Shown here in pieces: positions 19,910 to 29,792 of a stretch of DNA of 64,000 nt. The DNA comes from Planctomycetota bacterium (lineage in GTDB: Bacteria > Planctomycetota > Phycisphaerae > Phycisphaerales > UBA1924): positions 1 through 64,000 of the forward strand of contig JAFIFX010000008.1 of NCBI GenBank assembly GCA_020831805.1. The letters run 5' to 3'. The translations under genes and the position numbers were made by a program. The notes beneath the pieces were generated by a model that did not search any database, was not told the DNA's origin, and saw nothing but the letters and a program-made list of their open reading frames with translations. Each line of letters opens with the position of its first letter. Position 1 is the stretch's first letter.

Positions 19910-21361
19910 TCAGCCCGCCGCGCCGTCGCGTAGCAGACCGATCAGCACCGCGTGCGAACGGGCCCCCATGCGATAGCAATCCAGCTCGAACTTCTCGTTC
20001 GGCGAGTGGACCCGGTCGTCCTCGAGCCCAAAGCCCATGAAGATGGTTTCGATGCCCAGGGCGGTCTTGAGCAGCCCGGCGACGGGGATCGAACCGCCGG
20101 TCTTGATCATGGCCGGGGCCACGCCGCAGGCCTGCTCGACGGCCCGGCGGGCCGCCGTCAGCGCCGGCGAATCGATGGCGCAGGTGACCGGGGCCCCGCC
20201 GTGGTGATCGACGAGAGTCCAGCGGCAGCCCGGCGGGGTGTGCGCCTGGAGCCAGGCGAAGAACGCGTCCTTGATCTGCTCGTGGTCCTGGTCGTCGACG
20301 AGGCGGAAGGAGACCTTGGCGCTGGCGTGGGTGGGGATGACCGTCTTGGCCCCCTTGCCGGTGTAGCCGCCCCAGATGCCGTTGATCTCGGCGGTGGGCC
20401 GCGCCCACTCACGCTCGGTCATGGTGAAGCCGGCCTCGCCGACGCTCGCCTCGGGCGGGAAGCCGATGCCCTTGAGGGCGGCGGCGTCGTCGATGCCGAG
20501 GTTTTTCCAGTTGGACCGCTCCTCGGCGGACAGGTCGCGGACGCCGTCGTAGAAGCCGGGGATGGTGACGCGCCGGTCGGCGTCCCAGAGTTGGGCGAGG
20601 ACCTTGGTCAGCTCATTGATGGGGTTGGGGATCTTGCCGCCCCACGCGCCGGAGTGCAGGTCGTGGCTGGGACCGTGGAGGGTGATCTCGGTGTAGGCCA
20701 TGCCGCGGACGCCGTAGGTGATCGCGGGGCGGCCGCGTCCGAGCATGCCGGTGTCGGAGATGACGCAGACATCGCATTTTCGGAGTTCGTCGGCGTGCTG
20801 TTCGACGAAGCGGTCGAGGTTGGCCGAGCCGGATTCCTCCTCGCCCTCGAGCAGGACGGTCATCTTGACGCCGCCGGCGGGGAGGCCGGAGGCCTCGAAC
20901 CAGGCGCGGGCGGCTTCGAGGAACATGGCGACCTGGCCCTTGTCGTCCGACGCGCCGCGGGCGATGAGTCGCTCGCCGGGCCCGCCCGGGACGGCGGGCT
21001 TGCGCTGGGGGTCGAAGGGATCGGAATCCCAGAGGTCGACGGGGTCGACGGGCTGGACATCGTAATGGCCGTAGAAGAGGACATGCGGGCCGGTGTAGCC
21101 CGGGTCGCCCTGGGCGGTGGCCAGGACGATGGGGTGGCCGGCGCCGGCGGGCTCGCCGGTGGGCAGGACGCGGGCTTCGAAGCCGGAGGCCCGGAGGTGG
21201 TCGGCGGCCCAGTCGGCGGCCCGGGCGACCTGGGGCTTGTAGTCCGAGTCGGTGGAGATCGAGGGGATGCGGAGCCAGTCGATCAGGCGGTCGATGGCGG
21301 CGGGCTCGTTGGCCTCAAGGCGGGCCAGGGCGGCGGCGGTGTGGTCGGTGGAGGTGGTCAT
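19910..21361 (-). CDS. M20 family dipeptidase
   Basis: 'VLFYGHYDVQPVDPVDLWDSDPF', 'LIARGASDDKGQ', 'LLEGEEESGS'; start at MTTSTDH. Confidence 0.93.
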   Translation of the reverse strand: MTTSTDHTAAALARLEANEPAAIDRLIDWLRIPSISTDSDYKPQVARAADWAADHLRASGFEARVLPTGEPAGAGHPIVLATAQGDPGYTGPHVLFYGHYDVQPVDPVDLWDSDPFDPQRKPAVPGGPGERLIARGASDDKGQVAMFLEAARAWFEASGLPAGGVKMTVLLEGEEESGSANLDRFVEQHADELRKCDVCVISDTGMLGRGRPAITYGVRGMAYTEITLHGPSHDLHSGAWGGKIPNPINELTKVLAQLWDADRRVTIPGFYDGVRDLSAEERSNWKNLGIDDAAALKGIGFPPEASVGEAGFTMTEREWARPTAEINGIWGGYTGKGAKTVIPTHASAKVSFRLVDDQDHEQIKDAFFAWLQAHTPPGCRWTLVDHHGGAPVTCAIDSPALTAARRAVEQACGVAPAMIKTGGSIPVAGLLKTALGIETIFMGFGLEDDRVHSPNEKFELDCYRMGARSHAVLIGLLRDGAAG

Positions 21362-21423
21362 GGGGTGAGGATAGAGGTTTGATGGAGGGGGAGGGGTGGA
21401 TCGTGAGATCCGGGGTTGAGTGA

Positions 21424-21467
21424 CGAGTTGAACACGGGTTGCCCTTCGGGACAACCCGTGGCACCGG
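21424..21467. repeat. Palindromic repeat A3 (opposite orientation to A1/A2)
   Basis: Reverse complement GGTGCCACGGGTTGtcccgaaggGCAACCCGTGTTC; aligns with A1 with compensatory stem changes. Confidence 0.7.
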
Positions 21468-21483
21468 ATCGTACACTTTGGGG

Positions 21484-22254
21484 GTGTCCGGCTGGCTGCA
21501 TCATTTCGAGGCGTTCACGGCGTTCCATGCGGTGGTGGTCGGGGTCTGCGTGGTCGTGATGGTCGCGGCGGTCGTGGTCGGGCGTCGGCTGCGGGGGCTG
21601 GACCTGGGCGATGGTGGGCGTCGGGAGGTCCGGTTCGCGCAGGGGCTGGGGTGGTCGATCGTGGCTTGGCAGGCGTTCGCGACGGTGTGGCGGGTGCTGC
21701 CGGGGCAGTGGGATCTGTACGAGTCGCTGCCGTTCCACCTGTGCCGCTGGACGGGCTGGATCGCGGCGGTGTGCCTGATCGCGGGGCATCGGCCGGGGTG
21801 GCGGTGGTCGCGGTCGCTGATGTTCTTCTGGGGGCTTGGGCTGAGCGTGCAGGGGTTCGTCACGCCGATGTGGAACGACGGGGCCGCGACGGTGGCGTTC
21901 TGGCTGTACTGGGTGGGGCACCTGCAGATCGTGGGCGTGGCGGTGTATGACCTGGCGGTGCGCGGGTTCGTGCCGCGGGCCAGGGATCTCGCGTTCGCGC
22001 TGGGGGCGGGCGTGGTGTTCGTGCTGGTCGTGGTGGGCGTGAACCAGTCGCTGGGCACGAACTACTCGTACCTGGGGTCGGGCGTGTATGAGGGGACTTC
22101 GGTGGTCGACCTGCTCGGTCGCTATCCCGAACGGATGTACAAGATGATCGGCGGCGCGATGGTGCTGTTCGTGCTGATGTACGGGGCGGCGCGGGGCGTG
22201 CGGGCCATCGCGGGCGGTCGGACCGGCGGGGCGCCGGAGGGGGTGGCGGCATGA
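21484..22254 (+). CDS. YwaF/TIGR02206-like multi-TM protein (copy 1)
   Basis: 'LPFHLCRWTGWIAAVCL', 'NQSLGTNYSYLG' with family layout; GTG start after repeat A3 preferred over the ORF-track start. Confidence 0.7.
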   Translation: MSGWLHHFEAFTAFHAVVVGVCVVVMVAAVVVGRRLRGLDLGDGGRREVRFAQGLGWSIVAWQAFATVWRVLPGQWDLYESLPFHLCRWTGWIAAVCLIAGHRPGWRWSRSLMFFWGLGLSVQGFVTPMWNDGAATVAFWLYWVGHLQIVGVAVYDLAVRGFVPRARDLAFALGAGVVFVLVVVGVNQSLGTNYSYLGSGVYEGTSVVDLLGRYPERMYKMIGGAMVLFVLMYGAARGVRAIAGGRTGGAPEGVAA

Positions 22255-22979
22255 ACTGGCTGGAGACGCCTTTCGAGCCGTTCACGCTGACGCACCTGGC
22301 GATCGCCACGCTGGCGCTGGTGTTCTGCATGGCGTGCGGGGTGGCGGCGCGGGTGGAGCGGACGCGGGGTCGTCGGTCGTTCGCGGACGGGTTCGCGGGG
22401 GTGGTGTTCGGCTGGATGGTGCTGTCGAACATCTGGTGGATGGTCCCGGCGAACTGGACGATCGAACGGAGTCTGCCGCTGCATGTGTGCGATTTCGCGG
22501 TCATCCTGGTGCCGCTGGCGTTGTGGACGCGGAACCGGCTGCTGCTGTCGCTGGTGCTGCTCTGGGGGCTGGGGCTGAGCACGCAGGCGTTCTTTACGCC
22601 GACGGTGGAGGGCGTCCCCGGCGACTTCCGGTTCTGGCTGTTCTGGGGCGGGCACCTCGCGATCGCGGCGGGGTGCTGCGTGATCGCGGGCGGGGTGGAT
22701 TTCCGGCCGGGCTGGAAGGACTGGGGACGGGTCTTCGTGATCGGGGTGTTCGCGGTGCTCGCCCTGATGGGGCTCAATCACCTTCTGGGAACGAACTACG
22801 GGTATGTGGGGAACCAGTTGCCGAGCACGCCGACGCTGATCGACCGGCTGGGGCCGTGGCCCTTGCGGGTGGTCTGGCTGATCCTGATCGGCGGGGTCGC
22901 GCAGGCGCTGGTGGTGGTGCTGTTCCCGGTGCTGCGGCTGGCGGTGGGCGTGCTGGCGCGGCCGTGGCTGCGTCGATAG
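22251..22979 (+). CDS. YwaF/TIGR02206-like multi-TM protein (copy 2)
   Basis: 'LPLHVCDFAVILVPLAL', 'NHLLGTNYGYVGNQLPSTPTLIDRLGPWP'; ATGA overlap with copy 1. Confidence 0.78.
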   Translation: MNWLETPFEPFTLTHLAIATLALVFCMACGVAARVERTRGRRSFADGFAGVVFGWMVLSNIWWMVPANWTIERSLPLHVCDFAVILVPLALWTRNRLLLSLVLLWGLGLSTQAFFTPTVEGVPGDFRFWLFWGGHLAIAAGCCVIAGGVDFRPGWKDWGRVFVIGVFAVLALMGLNHLLGTNYGYVGNQLPSTPTLIDRLGPWPLRVVWLILIGGVAQALVVVLFPVLRLAVGVLARPWLRR

Positions 22980-22989
22980 ACTGCGGGCC

Positions 22990-24123
22990 GTGTCGATCCT
23001 TGTGCTGATCCTGGTGGCGGTGGCGTTCCTGATCGCGTGGCCGGCGTGCGGGCTGGTGCGTGGGTGGAGCCTTCGGGCGGGGGCGCTGGACACCGAGGCG
23101 GTGCCCGGGCAGGTCAAGGCGGCGCGTCGGGCGGTGCCGAACACGGGTGGGATCGGGATCGCGGCGGCGGTCTTCGGGCCGCTGATCGCCGGGCTGCTGG
23201 CCCTGGAGTTCGTGACCGAGGGGATGCTGCCCGGGTGGGCGGCGGCGGCGGGCGAGCACCTGGAGGGTCTGCGGTCGGTGCGGGGGATGGGCTGGGCGGT
23301 GGTCGCCGGGGGGCTGTGGCTGCACGGGCTGGGGGTGATCGACGACCGGCGTCCGCTGGGGCCGATGGTCAAGCTGGCGTGCATGGCGGCCCCGCCGCTG
23401 GTGCTGGCGGTGTTCTTTGACACGCGGCTGCTGACGCTGCTGGACGGGTATGCCAGCGGTTCGTGGCTGAGCGTGCTGGTGACGCTGGTCTGGTTCCTCG
23501 CGGTGACGAACGCGATGAACTTCATGGACAACATGGACGGGCTGTGCGCGGGGGTGGCGGCGACGGCGGGGGCGATGTTCCTGGCGGCGACGCTGATCGG
23601 CGGGCAGTGGTTCGTGGCGGGGGTGCTGGCGCTGCTGGTGGGCGCGTGCGGGGGGTTCCTGGTGTGGAACCGCCCGCCGGCGCGGATGTTCATGGGCGAC
23701 GGGGGGTCGCTGGTGATCGGGTTCCTGCTGGCGTTCGCGACGACGCGGACGACCTACATCGGCGACGGGGTGACGGCGTGGTACGCGGTATTGATGCCGG
23801 TGGTGGTGCTGGCGGTGCCGCTGTACGACATGGCCAGCGTGACCACGATCCGGCTGAGCCAGGGACGGTCGCCGTTTGTCGGGGATCTGCAGCACTTTTC
23901 GCACCGGCTGGTGCGGCGGGGGCTCTCGACCCGGTCGGCGGTGGCGGTGATCGTGGGGCTGACCGGCGCGACAGGGATCTCCGGGCTGCTGCTGACGCGG
24001 GCTGAGCCGTGGCAGGCGTTCGCGATCGCGGCGCAGGTCGGGCTGCTGCTGGCGGTGCTGGGGCTGTTCGAGCACCGGGCCGAGCGGGCGGCGAATCGGA
24101 ACGGGGGCGGCGTTGCGGGCTGA
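22990..24123 (+). CDS. Polyprenyl-phosphate glycosylphosphotransferase, WecA/MraY (GT4) family
   Basis: 'NAMNFMDNMDGLCAG', 'MFMGDGGSLVIGFLLA'; multi-TM. Confidence 0.88.
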   Translation: MSILVLILVAVAFLIAWPACGLVRGWSLRAGALDTEAVPGQVKAARRAVPNTGGIGIAAAVFGPLIAGLLALEFVTEGMLPGWAAAAGEHLEGLRSVRGMGWAVVAGGLWLHGLGVIDDRRPLGPMVKLACMAAPPLVLAVFFDTRLLTLLDGYASGSWLSVLVTLVWFLAVTNAMNFMDNMDGLCAGVAATAGAMFLAATLIGGQWFVAGVLALLVGACGGFLVWNRPPARMFMGDGGSLVIGFLLAFATTRTTYIGDGVTAWYAVLMPVVVLAVPLYDMASVTTIRLSQGRSPFVGDLQHFSHRLVRRGLSTRSAVAVIVGLTGATGISGLLLTRAEPWQAFAIAAQVGLLLAVLGLFEHRAERAANRNGGGVAG

Positions 24124-26434
24124 GCGAGGGCGGCTGATCGGGGCGTGGGCGGGGCTGCTGGCGGTGCTGGCTGGTGCGTTCGGGCGCGCGGTGTGCCCGG
24201 CGGAGCCGTTCCCGTGGTGGGAGAGTGATGCGTTCGCGTTCGCGCCGCCGCTGGTGGGCATCACGCCGAGCTGGGCGATGGCGCTGAACATCGTGATCGT
24301 ACTGGGGGCGGCGGCGGTGCTGGCGTGCGTGCGGGGTGGGCCGGGCCGGGTGACGGGCCTGCTCGCGGCGGCCGGGCTGGGGGTGCTGGTCTGGCACACG
24401 GCGGTGGACGCGGAGCGGGCGTCGGGCGCGGGCGATTTCGCGGCGGCGATGGCGGCGATCCTCGCGGCGTGGGCGGGTTCCTCCCTGCCGGGGGCGCGGC
24501 GGGTGATGGTTGGGGTGGCGCTGGGGTTCGGCGTGATGCTCGGGGTCAGCGGCGTGCAGGAGGTATACATCGAGCACCCGCGGACGCTGGCGTCGTTCGA
24601 GGAGACGCGCGATGCGTTCTATGCGGCGCGGGGGTGGGATCCGGACGGGCCGGAGGCGGCGATGTACGAGGAGCGGCTCTCTCATGCCGAGCCGACGGGG
24701 GCGTTCGGGCTGACGAATGTGCTGGCGACCTTCGCCGGGGCGTCGGCGGTCGGGCTGATGGCGTTGGCGCTGTCGGCGGGCGGGTGGTCGCGGGCGACGC
24801 GGCTGGCGGTCGTGGCGGCGGCGGTGGTGTCGGCGTGGGCGCTGATGGCGACGGTCTCCCGGGGCGCGATCGGGGCGGCGGCGCTGGGGGCGCTGGTGGT
24901 GGGTGTGGGATGGGCGCAATGGAGGCCCTGGGTCGGGCGGGCGGTGCTGGGGGCGGCGGTGTGCGTCGTGCTGGCGGTGATGGCGCGGGGCGTGGTCGGC
25001 GAGCGGCTGGGCGAGCGGAGCCTGCTCTTTCGGGCGCAGTACATGCAGGGCACGGCGGCGGTGTGGGCGGAGCATCCGGTGGCGGGGGTCGGGCCGGGGC
25101 GGTTCCAGGACGCGTACACAAGGCTGAAGCCGGAGCGGGCGCCGGAAGAAGTGACCAGCCCGCACAGCCTGGCGTTCGACTGGGTGGGCGTGCTGGGACT
25201 CGGCGGTGTCGCGTGGGTCGGGCTGGTGGCCTCGGGCTTTGGGCGACGGGCGAGCCGGGACGAGGCCGTGCCCGACGATGGGGCCGTTGGGACGCGGGTG
25301 CTGGTGCGGATGGCGATGGGCGTGGTCGGGGCCGCGGTGCTGATGGCGGCGTACTCGGGGCGTGCGGCGGTGGTGCCGGAGACCGCGCTCGCGCTGCTGA
25401 TCGGGGGGTTCGGCTGGGCGGTGGCGGCGGGGTTGGCGTGCGCCAAGGGGGGCGAGCGCGGGGTGCGGGTCGGGGCGTTAGGGGCAGGGGCGGTCGCGCT
25501 GATCCATGGGCAGTTGGATGTGACGCCGGTCTGGGTGGTGTCCGCGCCGGCATGGGGGGTGCTGATCGGGCTGGGGATCGGGGCGGTCGGGCTGGGCGGG
25601 GGCGATCGGATCGGGCGGTGGGCCGCGGGGCTGGGGCTGGTCGCGGTGGCGGCGGCGCTCGGCTGGCGGGCCGGGGGGGTGGCGCGGTGGGAAGCCGGGC
25701 TGGACCGGGCAGCGGCCTGGCCGCGGATGATCTCCCAGGCCCGGCTGGAGCTGGCGGTGGCGGAGCGACGGGGGGACGCCCAAGGGGTCGCGGCGGTCGG
25801 ACAGCGGGTGGGCGATTGGCTGGGCGCGGGTGTTCGGGCGGAGCCGCGGGCGGTGGCGGACGCGATCGAGGGGGCGGTGCTGGGGTCGCAGGAGTCCGCG
25901 GCGGCGGGGCTTCGGGAGGCCGTGGCGGCTCGGCCGGGGCATGTCGGGACGCGGTCAGCGTTGGCGCGGGTGCTGGTGACGATCGCGATGCGGGATCTGG
26001 ATCGGGCTCCCGAGCGGGCCCGGGCGGCGTGGCTGGAGGCGGTTTCGCTGATGGAGGAGGCGGTGGCCCTGCGGCCGGGGGAGCCGAGCGCGTGGTCGGG
26101 TCTGGGCGGGGTGCTGGAACGGGGGACCGTGGTTGATGGGGATCGGGGGGCGGTCTGGCTGGGCCGGGCGGTGGAGGTCTGGACGGAAGGGGATCGGCTG
26201 ACCCCCCACTCTCCGGCGGCGGCGGCCCGGATCGCCGAGGGGCTGGCCCGGCTGGGGCGGGCGGACGAGGCGGCGGTGTGGGCGGCGCGGGCGATCGGGC
26301 GGGACGATGCGCTGGAGCTGGAGCCGCGGCGTCGGCTGTCCCCGGGGCGTCGGGCGGGGGTGGAGGCGATCGCGCGCGGCGGGGCCGGATCGGGTACCGA
26401 GTCGGACACGGGGTCGGGGGTTGGGTCGCCCTGA
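24113..26434 (+). CDS. O-antigen ligase family protein with C-terminal TPR-like region
   Basis: 'HPVAGVGPGRFQDAYTRLKPERAPEEVTSPHSLAFDWVGVLG' Wzy_C signature; many TMs; Ala-rich helical repeats at the C-terminus. Confidence 0.82.
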   Translation: MRAERGRLIGAWAGLLAVLAGAFGRAVCPAEPFPWWESDAFAFAPPLVGITPSWAMALNIVIVLGAAAVLACVRGGPGRVTGLLAAAGLGVLVWHTAVDAERASGAGDFAAAMAAILAAWAGSSLPGARRVMVGVALGFGVMLGVSGVQEVYIEHPRTLASFEETRDAFYAARGWDPDGPEAAMYEERLSHAEPTGAFGLTNVLATFAGASAVGLMALALSAGGWSRATRLAVVAAAVVSAWALMATVSRGAIGAAALGALVVGVGWAQWRPWVGRAVLGAAVCVVLAVMARGVVGERLGERSLLFRAQYMQGTAAVWAEHPVAGVGPGRFQDAYTRLKPERAPEEVTSPHSLAFDWVGVLGLGGVAWVGLVASGFGRRASRDEAVPDDGAVGTRVLVRMAMGVVGAAVLMAAYSGRAAVVPETALALLIGGFGWAVAAGLACAKGGERGVRVGALGAGAVALIHGQLDVTPVWVVSAPAWGVLIGLGIGAVGLGGGDRIGRWAAGLGLVAVAAALGWRAGGVARWEAGLDRAAAWPRMISQARLELAVAERRGDAQGVAAVGQRVGDWLGAGVRAEPRAVADAIEGAVLGSQESAAAGLREAVAARPGHVGTRSALARVLVTIAMRDLDRAPERARAAWLEAVSLMEEAVALRPGEPSAWSGLGGVLERGTVVDGDRGAVWLGRAVEVWTEGDRLTPHSPAAAARIAEGLARLGRADEAAVWAARAIGRDDALELEPRRRLSPGRRAGVEAIARGGAGSGTESDTGSGVGSP

Positions 26435-26452
26435 GTTCGGGCCGGTATCGGC

Positions 26453-26482
26453 TTGATACGGGGTGGTTTGCGGCGCTAGAAT
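26453..26482 (+). promoter_or_regulatory. Sigma70-like promoter for fusA
   Basis: TTGATA-N18-TAGAAT. Confidence 0.5.
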
Positions 26483-26488
26483 CTTGGC

Positions 26489-26831
26489 GATGGGTCCCGT
26501 GCGGCCCGTGGTGCAAGCAAGCGGTTTCGACGCTGTCCGGACGGTTCGTCCGGCGGGCGGATGGGAGCGGTCCCTGTGGACGACTCTGGCGAAGCGGATC
26601 CTGAGACGGCGGCTGCGATGACCGGTGTGGTTCGCGCCGGGGTTTGATTCCCGGCGGGCGGACCAAAGCGAAGCACAAATCAGCGCGAGCAATGACCGTT
26701 CCCGGTCGTGAACCCGGGACGGCGAGCGATACACCCGGCGGAATCCGGGGGCCGGCTGGATAGCCGGCGACGAACCGAGACTGGCCCGGCGGGTGAAGGC
26801 TGGGCAACGAGCGACGAGAGGAACAACGGCG
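26489..26831 (+). ncRNA. Candidate structured 5' leader of fusA
   Basis: Five local perfect hairpins at 26537-26553, 26635-26656, 26700-26719, 26734-26749 and 26751-26768; no convincing + strand ORF. Confidence 0.4.
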
Positions 26832-28949
26832 ATGGCCACCGACCTGACCAACATCCGCAACATCGGGATCTGCGCCCACATCGACGCGGGCAAAACGACC
26901 GTGACCGAGCGCATCCTGTTTTACACGGGCAAGAACTACAAGCTGGGCGAGGTGCACGAGGGCACGGCGACGATGGACTTCCTGCAGGAAGAGCAGGAGC
27001 GCGGCATCACGATCCAGTCGGCGGCGACGACCTGCCCGTGGACGCACAAGGGGCGCGAGTACAAGATCAACCTGATCGACACGCCGGGCCACGTGGACTT
27101 CACCATCGAGGTGGAGCGTTCGCTGCGCGTGCTGGACGGCGCGGTCGCGGTGTTCGACGGCAAGGAGGGCGTGGAGGCCCAGTCCGAGACGGTGTGGCGT
27201 CAGGCCGACCGGTACCGCGTGCCCCGCATGTGCTTCATCAACAAGATGGACAAGATGGGCGCGGACTTTGACTACTCGTTCAAGTCGATCAAGAAGCGGC
27301 TGGGCGCCAACGCGATCGCGGTGCAGATCCCGTGGGGCTCGGGCGACGACCTCAAGGGGATCATCGACCTGCTGGGGATGAAGGCGTACCGGTTCGAGCC
27401 GGACAGCTCGGGCGCGGTGGTGACCGAGATGGAGATCCCCGCCGAGGAGATGGAGCGGGTCCAGAAGTGGCGGCACGACCTGGTCGAGAGCGCCGTGACG
27501 CTCGACGACGAGCTGATGGGCGCGTACCTCGAGGACGAGGCGAGCGTCTCGGTGGAGGGCATCAAGAAGGCCCTGCGCAAGGGCACCATCACCCGCGAGT
27601 GCTACCCGGTCTTCTGCGGGTCGGCCCTGAAGAACATCGGCGTGCAGCGCCTGCTCGACGGCGTGATCGACTACCTGCCCAACCCCGAGGAGGTGCCGGA
27701 GATGGTCGGCACCGACCCGCGCGACCCGGAGAAGAAGCTTGTCCGCGACCACTCGGACGAGGCGCCCTTCAGCGCGCTGGTGTTCAAGGTCGTCTCGGAC
27801 ACGCACGGCGACCTGACCTACATGCGGATCTACTCGGGCAAGCTGATCAAGGGCACCCGGACGCTCAACCCCGGCAACAACAAGCGTGAGATCGCGTCGC
27901 GAATCTTCGAGATGCACGCGAAGGACCGCAAGGCCCTGGACGAGGCCGGCGCGGGCAACATCGTGGCGGTGGTCGGCATCAAGGACTCGATCACCGGGGA
28001 CACGCTGTGCGACCCGGATCAGCCCGTGATCCTGGAGCGGATGACCTTCCCCGAGCCGGTGATCTCGATGTCGATCGAGCCGAAGACGGCCGACGACAAG
28101 CGCAAGCTGTCCGAGGCGCTGGTGACGATCCGCCGCGAGGACCCGTCCTTCCGGTCCGAGTACAACGAGGAGACCGGGCAGACCATCATCTCGGGCATGG
28201 GCGAGCTGCACCTTGAGATCATCAAGAACAAGCTCGTCCGTGATATGAAGATCGGCGTCGAGGTCGGGCGCCCGCGGGTGTCCTACCGCGAGGCGATCGC
28301 CGGGCCGGCGAAGAACATCCGGGGCAAGTTCGTCAAGCAGACGGGCGGGCGCGGTCAGTTCGGCGACTGCACGATCAACATCATGCCGTTCACCAAGGAA
28401 GAGGCCGAGGCGGCCAAGCTCAACTTCAAGGACAACATCGCCTTCGAGAACAAGATCGTCGGCGGATCGGTGCCCAAGGAGTACATCCCCTCGATCGAGT
28501 ACGGCGTCCGTCAGACGGCGGTCGGCGGGATCACCGCGGGCTACCCGCTGATCAATGTCAAGGTTGAGCTGATCGACGGCTCGTACCACCCGGTCGACTC
28601 CTCGCAGGTCGCCTTCGAGCAGGCGGGGCGGCTGGCCCTCCGCGAGGCGGTGGCCAAGGCCGGCAGCGTGCTGCTCGAGCCGATCATGAAGGTGGTCGTG
28701 ACCACGCCGGAGGAGTACATGGGCAATGTGACCGGCGACCTGTCCAGCCGGCGCGGGATGATCCTCGACCAGGAGGACAAGGGCATGATCAAGGAGATCA
28801 CCGCCGAGGTGCCGCTGAGCGAGTTGTTCGGCTACACCACGGTGCTCCGCGGCCTGTCGCAGGGCCGGGCGGCCAACTCGATGGAGTTCCACGAGTACCG
28901 CGCGATGCCGGCGAACCTGCAGAAGGAAGTCATCGCCACCGGCGGCTGA
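26832..28949 (+). CDS. fusA: Elongation factor G
   Basis: '[24 protein letters not shown]', 'DTPGHVDF', '[10 protein letters not shown]', 'GGRGQFGDC'; start at [10 protein letters not shown]. Confidence 0.98.
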   Translation: MATDLTNIRNIGICAHIDAGKTTVTERILFYTGKNYKLGEVHEGTATMDFLQEEQERGITIQSAATTCPWTHKGREYKINLIDTPGHVDFTIEVERSLRVLDGAVAVFDGKEGVEAQSETVWRQADRYRVPRMCFINKMDKMGADFDYSFKSIKKRLGANAIAVQIPWGSGDDLKGIIDLLGMKAYRFEPDSSGAVVTEMEIPAEEMERVQKWRHDLVESAVTLDDELMGAYLEDEASVSVEGIKKALRKGTITRECYPVFCGSALKNIGVQRLLDGVIDYLPNPEEVPEMVGTDPRDPEKKLVRDHSDEAPFSALVFKVVSDTHGDLTYMRIYSGKLIKGTRTLNPGNNKREIASRIFEMHAKDRKALDEAGAGNIVAVVGIKDSITGDTLCDPDQPVILERMTFPEPVISMSIEPKTADDKRKLSEALVTIRREDPSFRSEYNEETGQTIISGMGELHLEIIKNKLVRDMKIGVEVGRPRVSYREAIAGPAKNIRGKFVKQTGGRGQFGDCTINIMPFTKEEAEAAKLNFKDNIAFENKIVGGSVPKEYIPSIEYGVRQTAVGGITAGYPLINVKVELIDGSYHPVDSSQVAFEQAGRLALREAVAKAGSVLLEPIMKVVVTTPEEYMGNVTGDLSSRRGMILDQEDKGMIKEITAEVPLSELFGYTTVLRGLSQGRAANSMEFHEYRAMPANLQKEVIATGG

Positions 28950-29022
28950 TTTCCCAGACCGGTTCACGGGCCGGGCGGCATTTTCGGCGTCGCCCCGGCG
29001 CATCCGGGCAACTACTTTCTCT

Positions 29023-29056
29023 CGGGCGTGGTCTTTTCGGACCACGCCCGTTTTCG
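29023..29056 (+). terminator. Rho-independent terminator after fusA
   Basis: CGGGCGTGGTC-TTTTCG-GACCACGCCCG-TTTTCG. Confidence 0.85.
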
Positions 29057-29156
29057 TTTGAGGTTCGGTGAAGGCCCGGGCGGGGGGTGCCGACCTATCC
29101 TCACAGCCCGGTCCCGCGAGGGAAGGGCCCGGTGGTCAACGCTCTGGAGCCAACGA

Positions 29157-29777
29157 ATGGGGTATCGGTATCAGGCGGTGTTGCTGTTCGGTGCTCCCGG
29201 CGCGGGCAAGGGCACGCAGGGTTCGCTGCTCGGGCGGGTCCCGGGCTATTTCCATCTGTCGACCGGCGACATGTTCCGGGCGATGGACAAGGGCAGCGAG
29301 CTGGGGCGGGTGTTCTTCGAGTACTCCTCGCAGGGCGAGCTGGTGCCCGACGAGATCACCGTGGATATGTGGAGCCGGTACGCCAACGCGCTGACGGTGC
29401 TGAATCATTACCGCCCGCACCAGCAACTGATGGTGCTCGACGGCCTGCCGCGGACGGTGCGCCAGGTGGACCTGATCCGCGACCATGTGGATGTGGCCTG
29501 CGTGGTGCACCTGGTGGCCAAGGACCGGGAGAAGATGATCCAGCGCCTGCGCGGTCGGGCGCTCAAGGAAAAGCGGACCGACGACGCAAAGGAAGAGGTG
29601 GTCCGCAACCGGCTGGACATCTACGACCGCGAGACCCGCCCGGTGCTGGACCGCTTCGACAAGTCGCTGGTGCGCGAGGTGGACGCGGTGGGCTCGCCCG
29701 GGTCCGTGCTGCGCGCGATCCTCGAGGTGGTCACGCCGGTGCAGGAAGCCCGGTTCGGCAACTCGCTGGAGTCCTGA
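29157..29777 (+). CDS. Adenylate kinase family nucleoside monophosphate kinase
   Basis: 'LLFGAPGAGKGTQGSLL', 'FHLSTGDMFRAM', 'VLDGLPRTVRQVDLI'. Confidence 0.92.
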   Translation: MGYRYQAVLLFGAPGAGKGTQGSLLGRVPGYFHLSTGDMFRAMDKGSELGRVFFEYSSQGELVPDEITVDMWSRYANALTVLNHYRPHQQLMVLDGLPRTVRQVDLIRDHVDVACVVHLVAKDREKMIQRLRGRALKEKRTDDAKEEVVRNRLDIYDRETRPVLDRFDKSLVREVDAVGSPGSVLRAILEVVTPVQEARFGNSLES

Positions 29778-29792
29778 GCGGACCGTGACGGG

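Noticed and set aside
26617-26665. tRNA/tmRNA-like 3' end (GGGTTTGATTCCC...GGACCA) in the fusA leader
   Set aside because: The loop is 8 nt with no proper T-loop TTCRA motif and no matching acceptor strand or anticodon arm; treated as a leader hairpin instead.
24546-29045. 1499-aa minus-strand ORF spanning the O-antigen ligase and fusA
   Set aside because: Antisense shadow ORF in GC-rich DNA; Pro/Arg/Ala-rich with no domain, and it overlaps two well-supported + strand genes.
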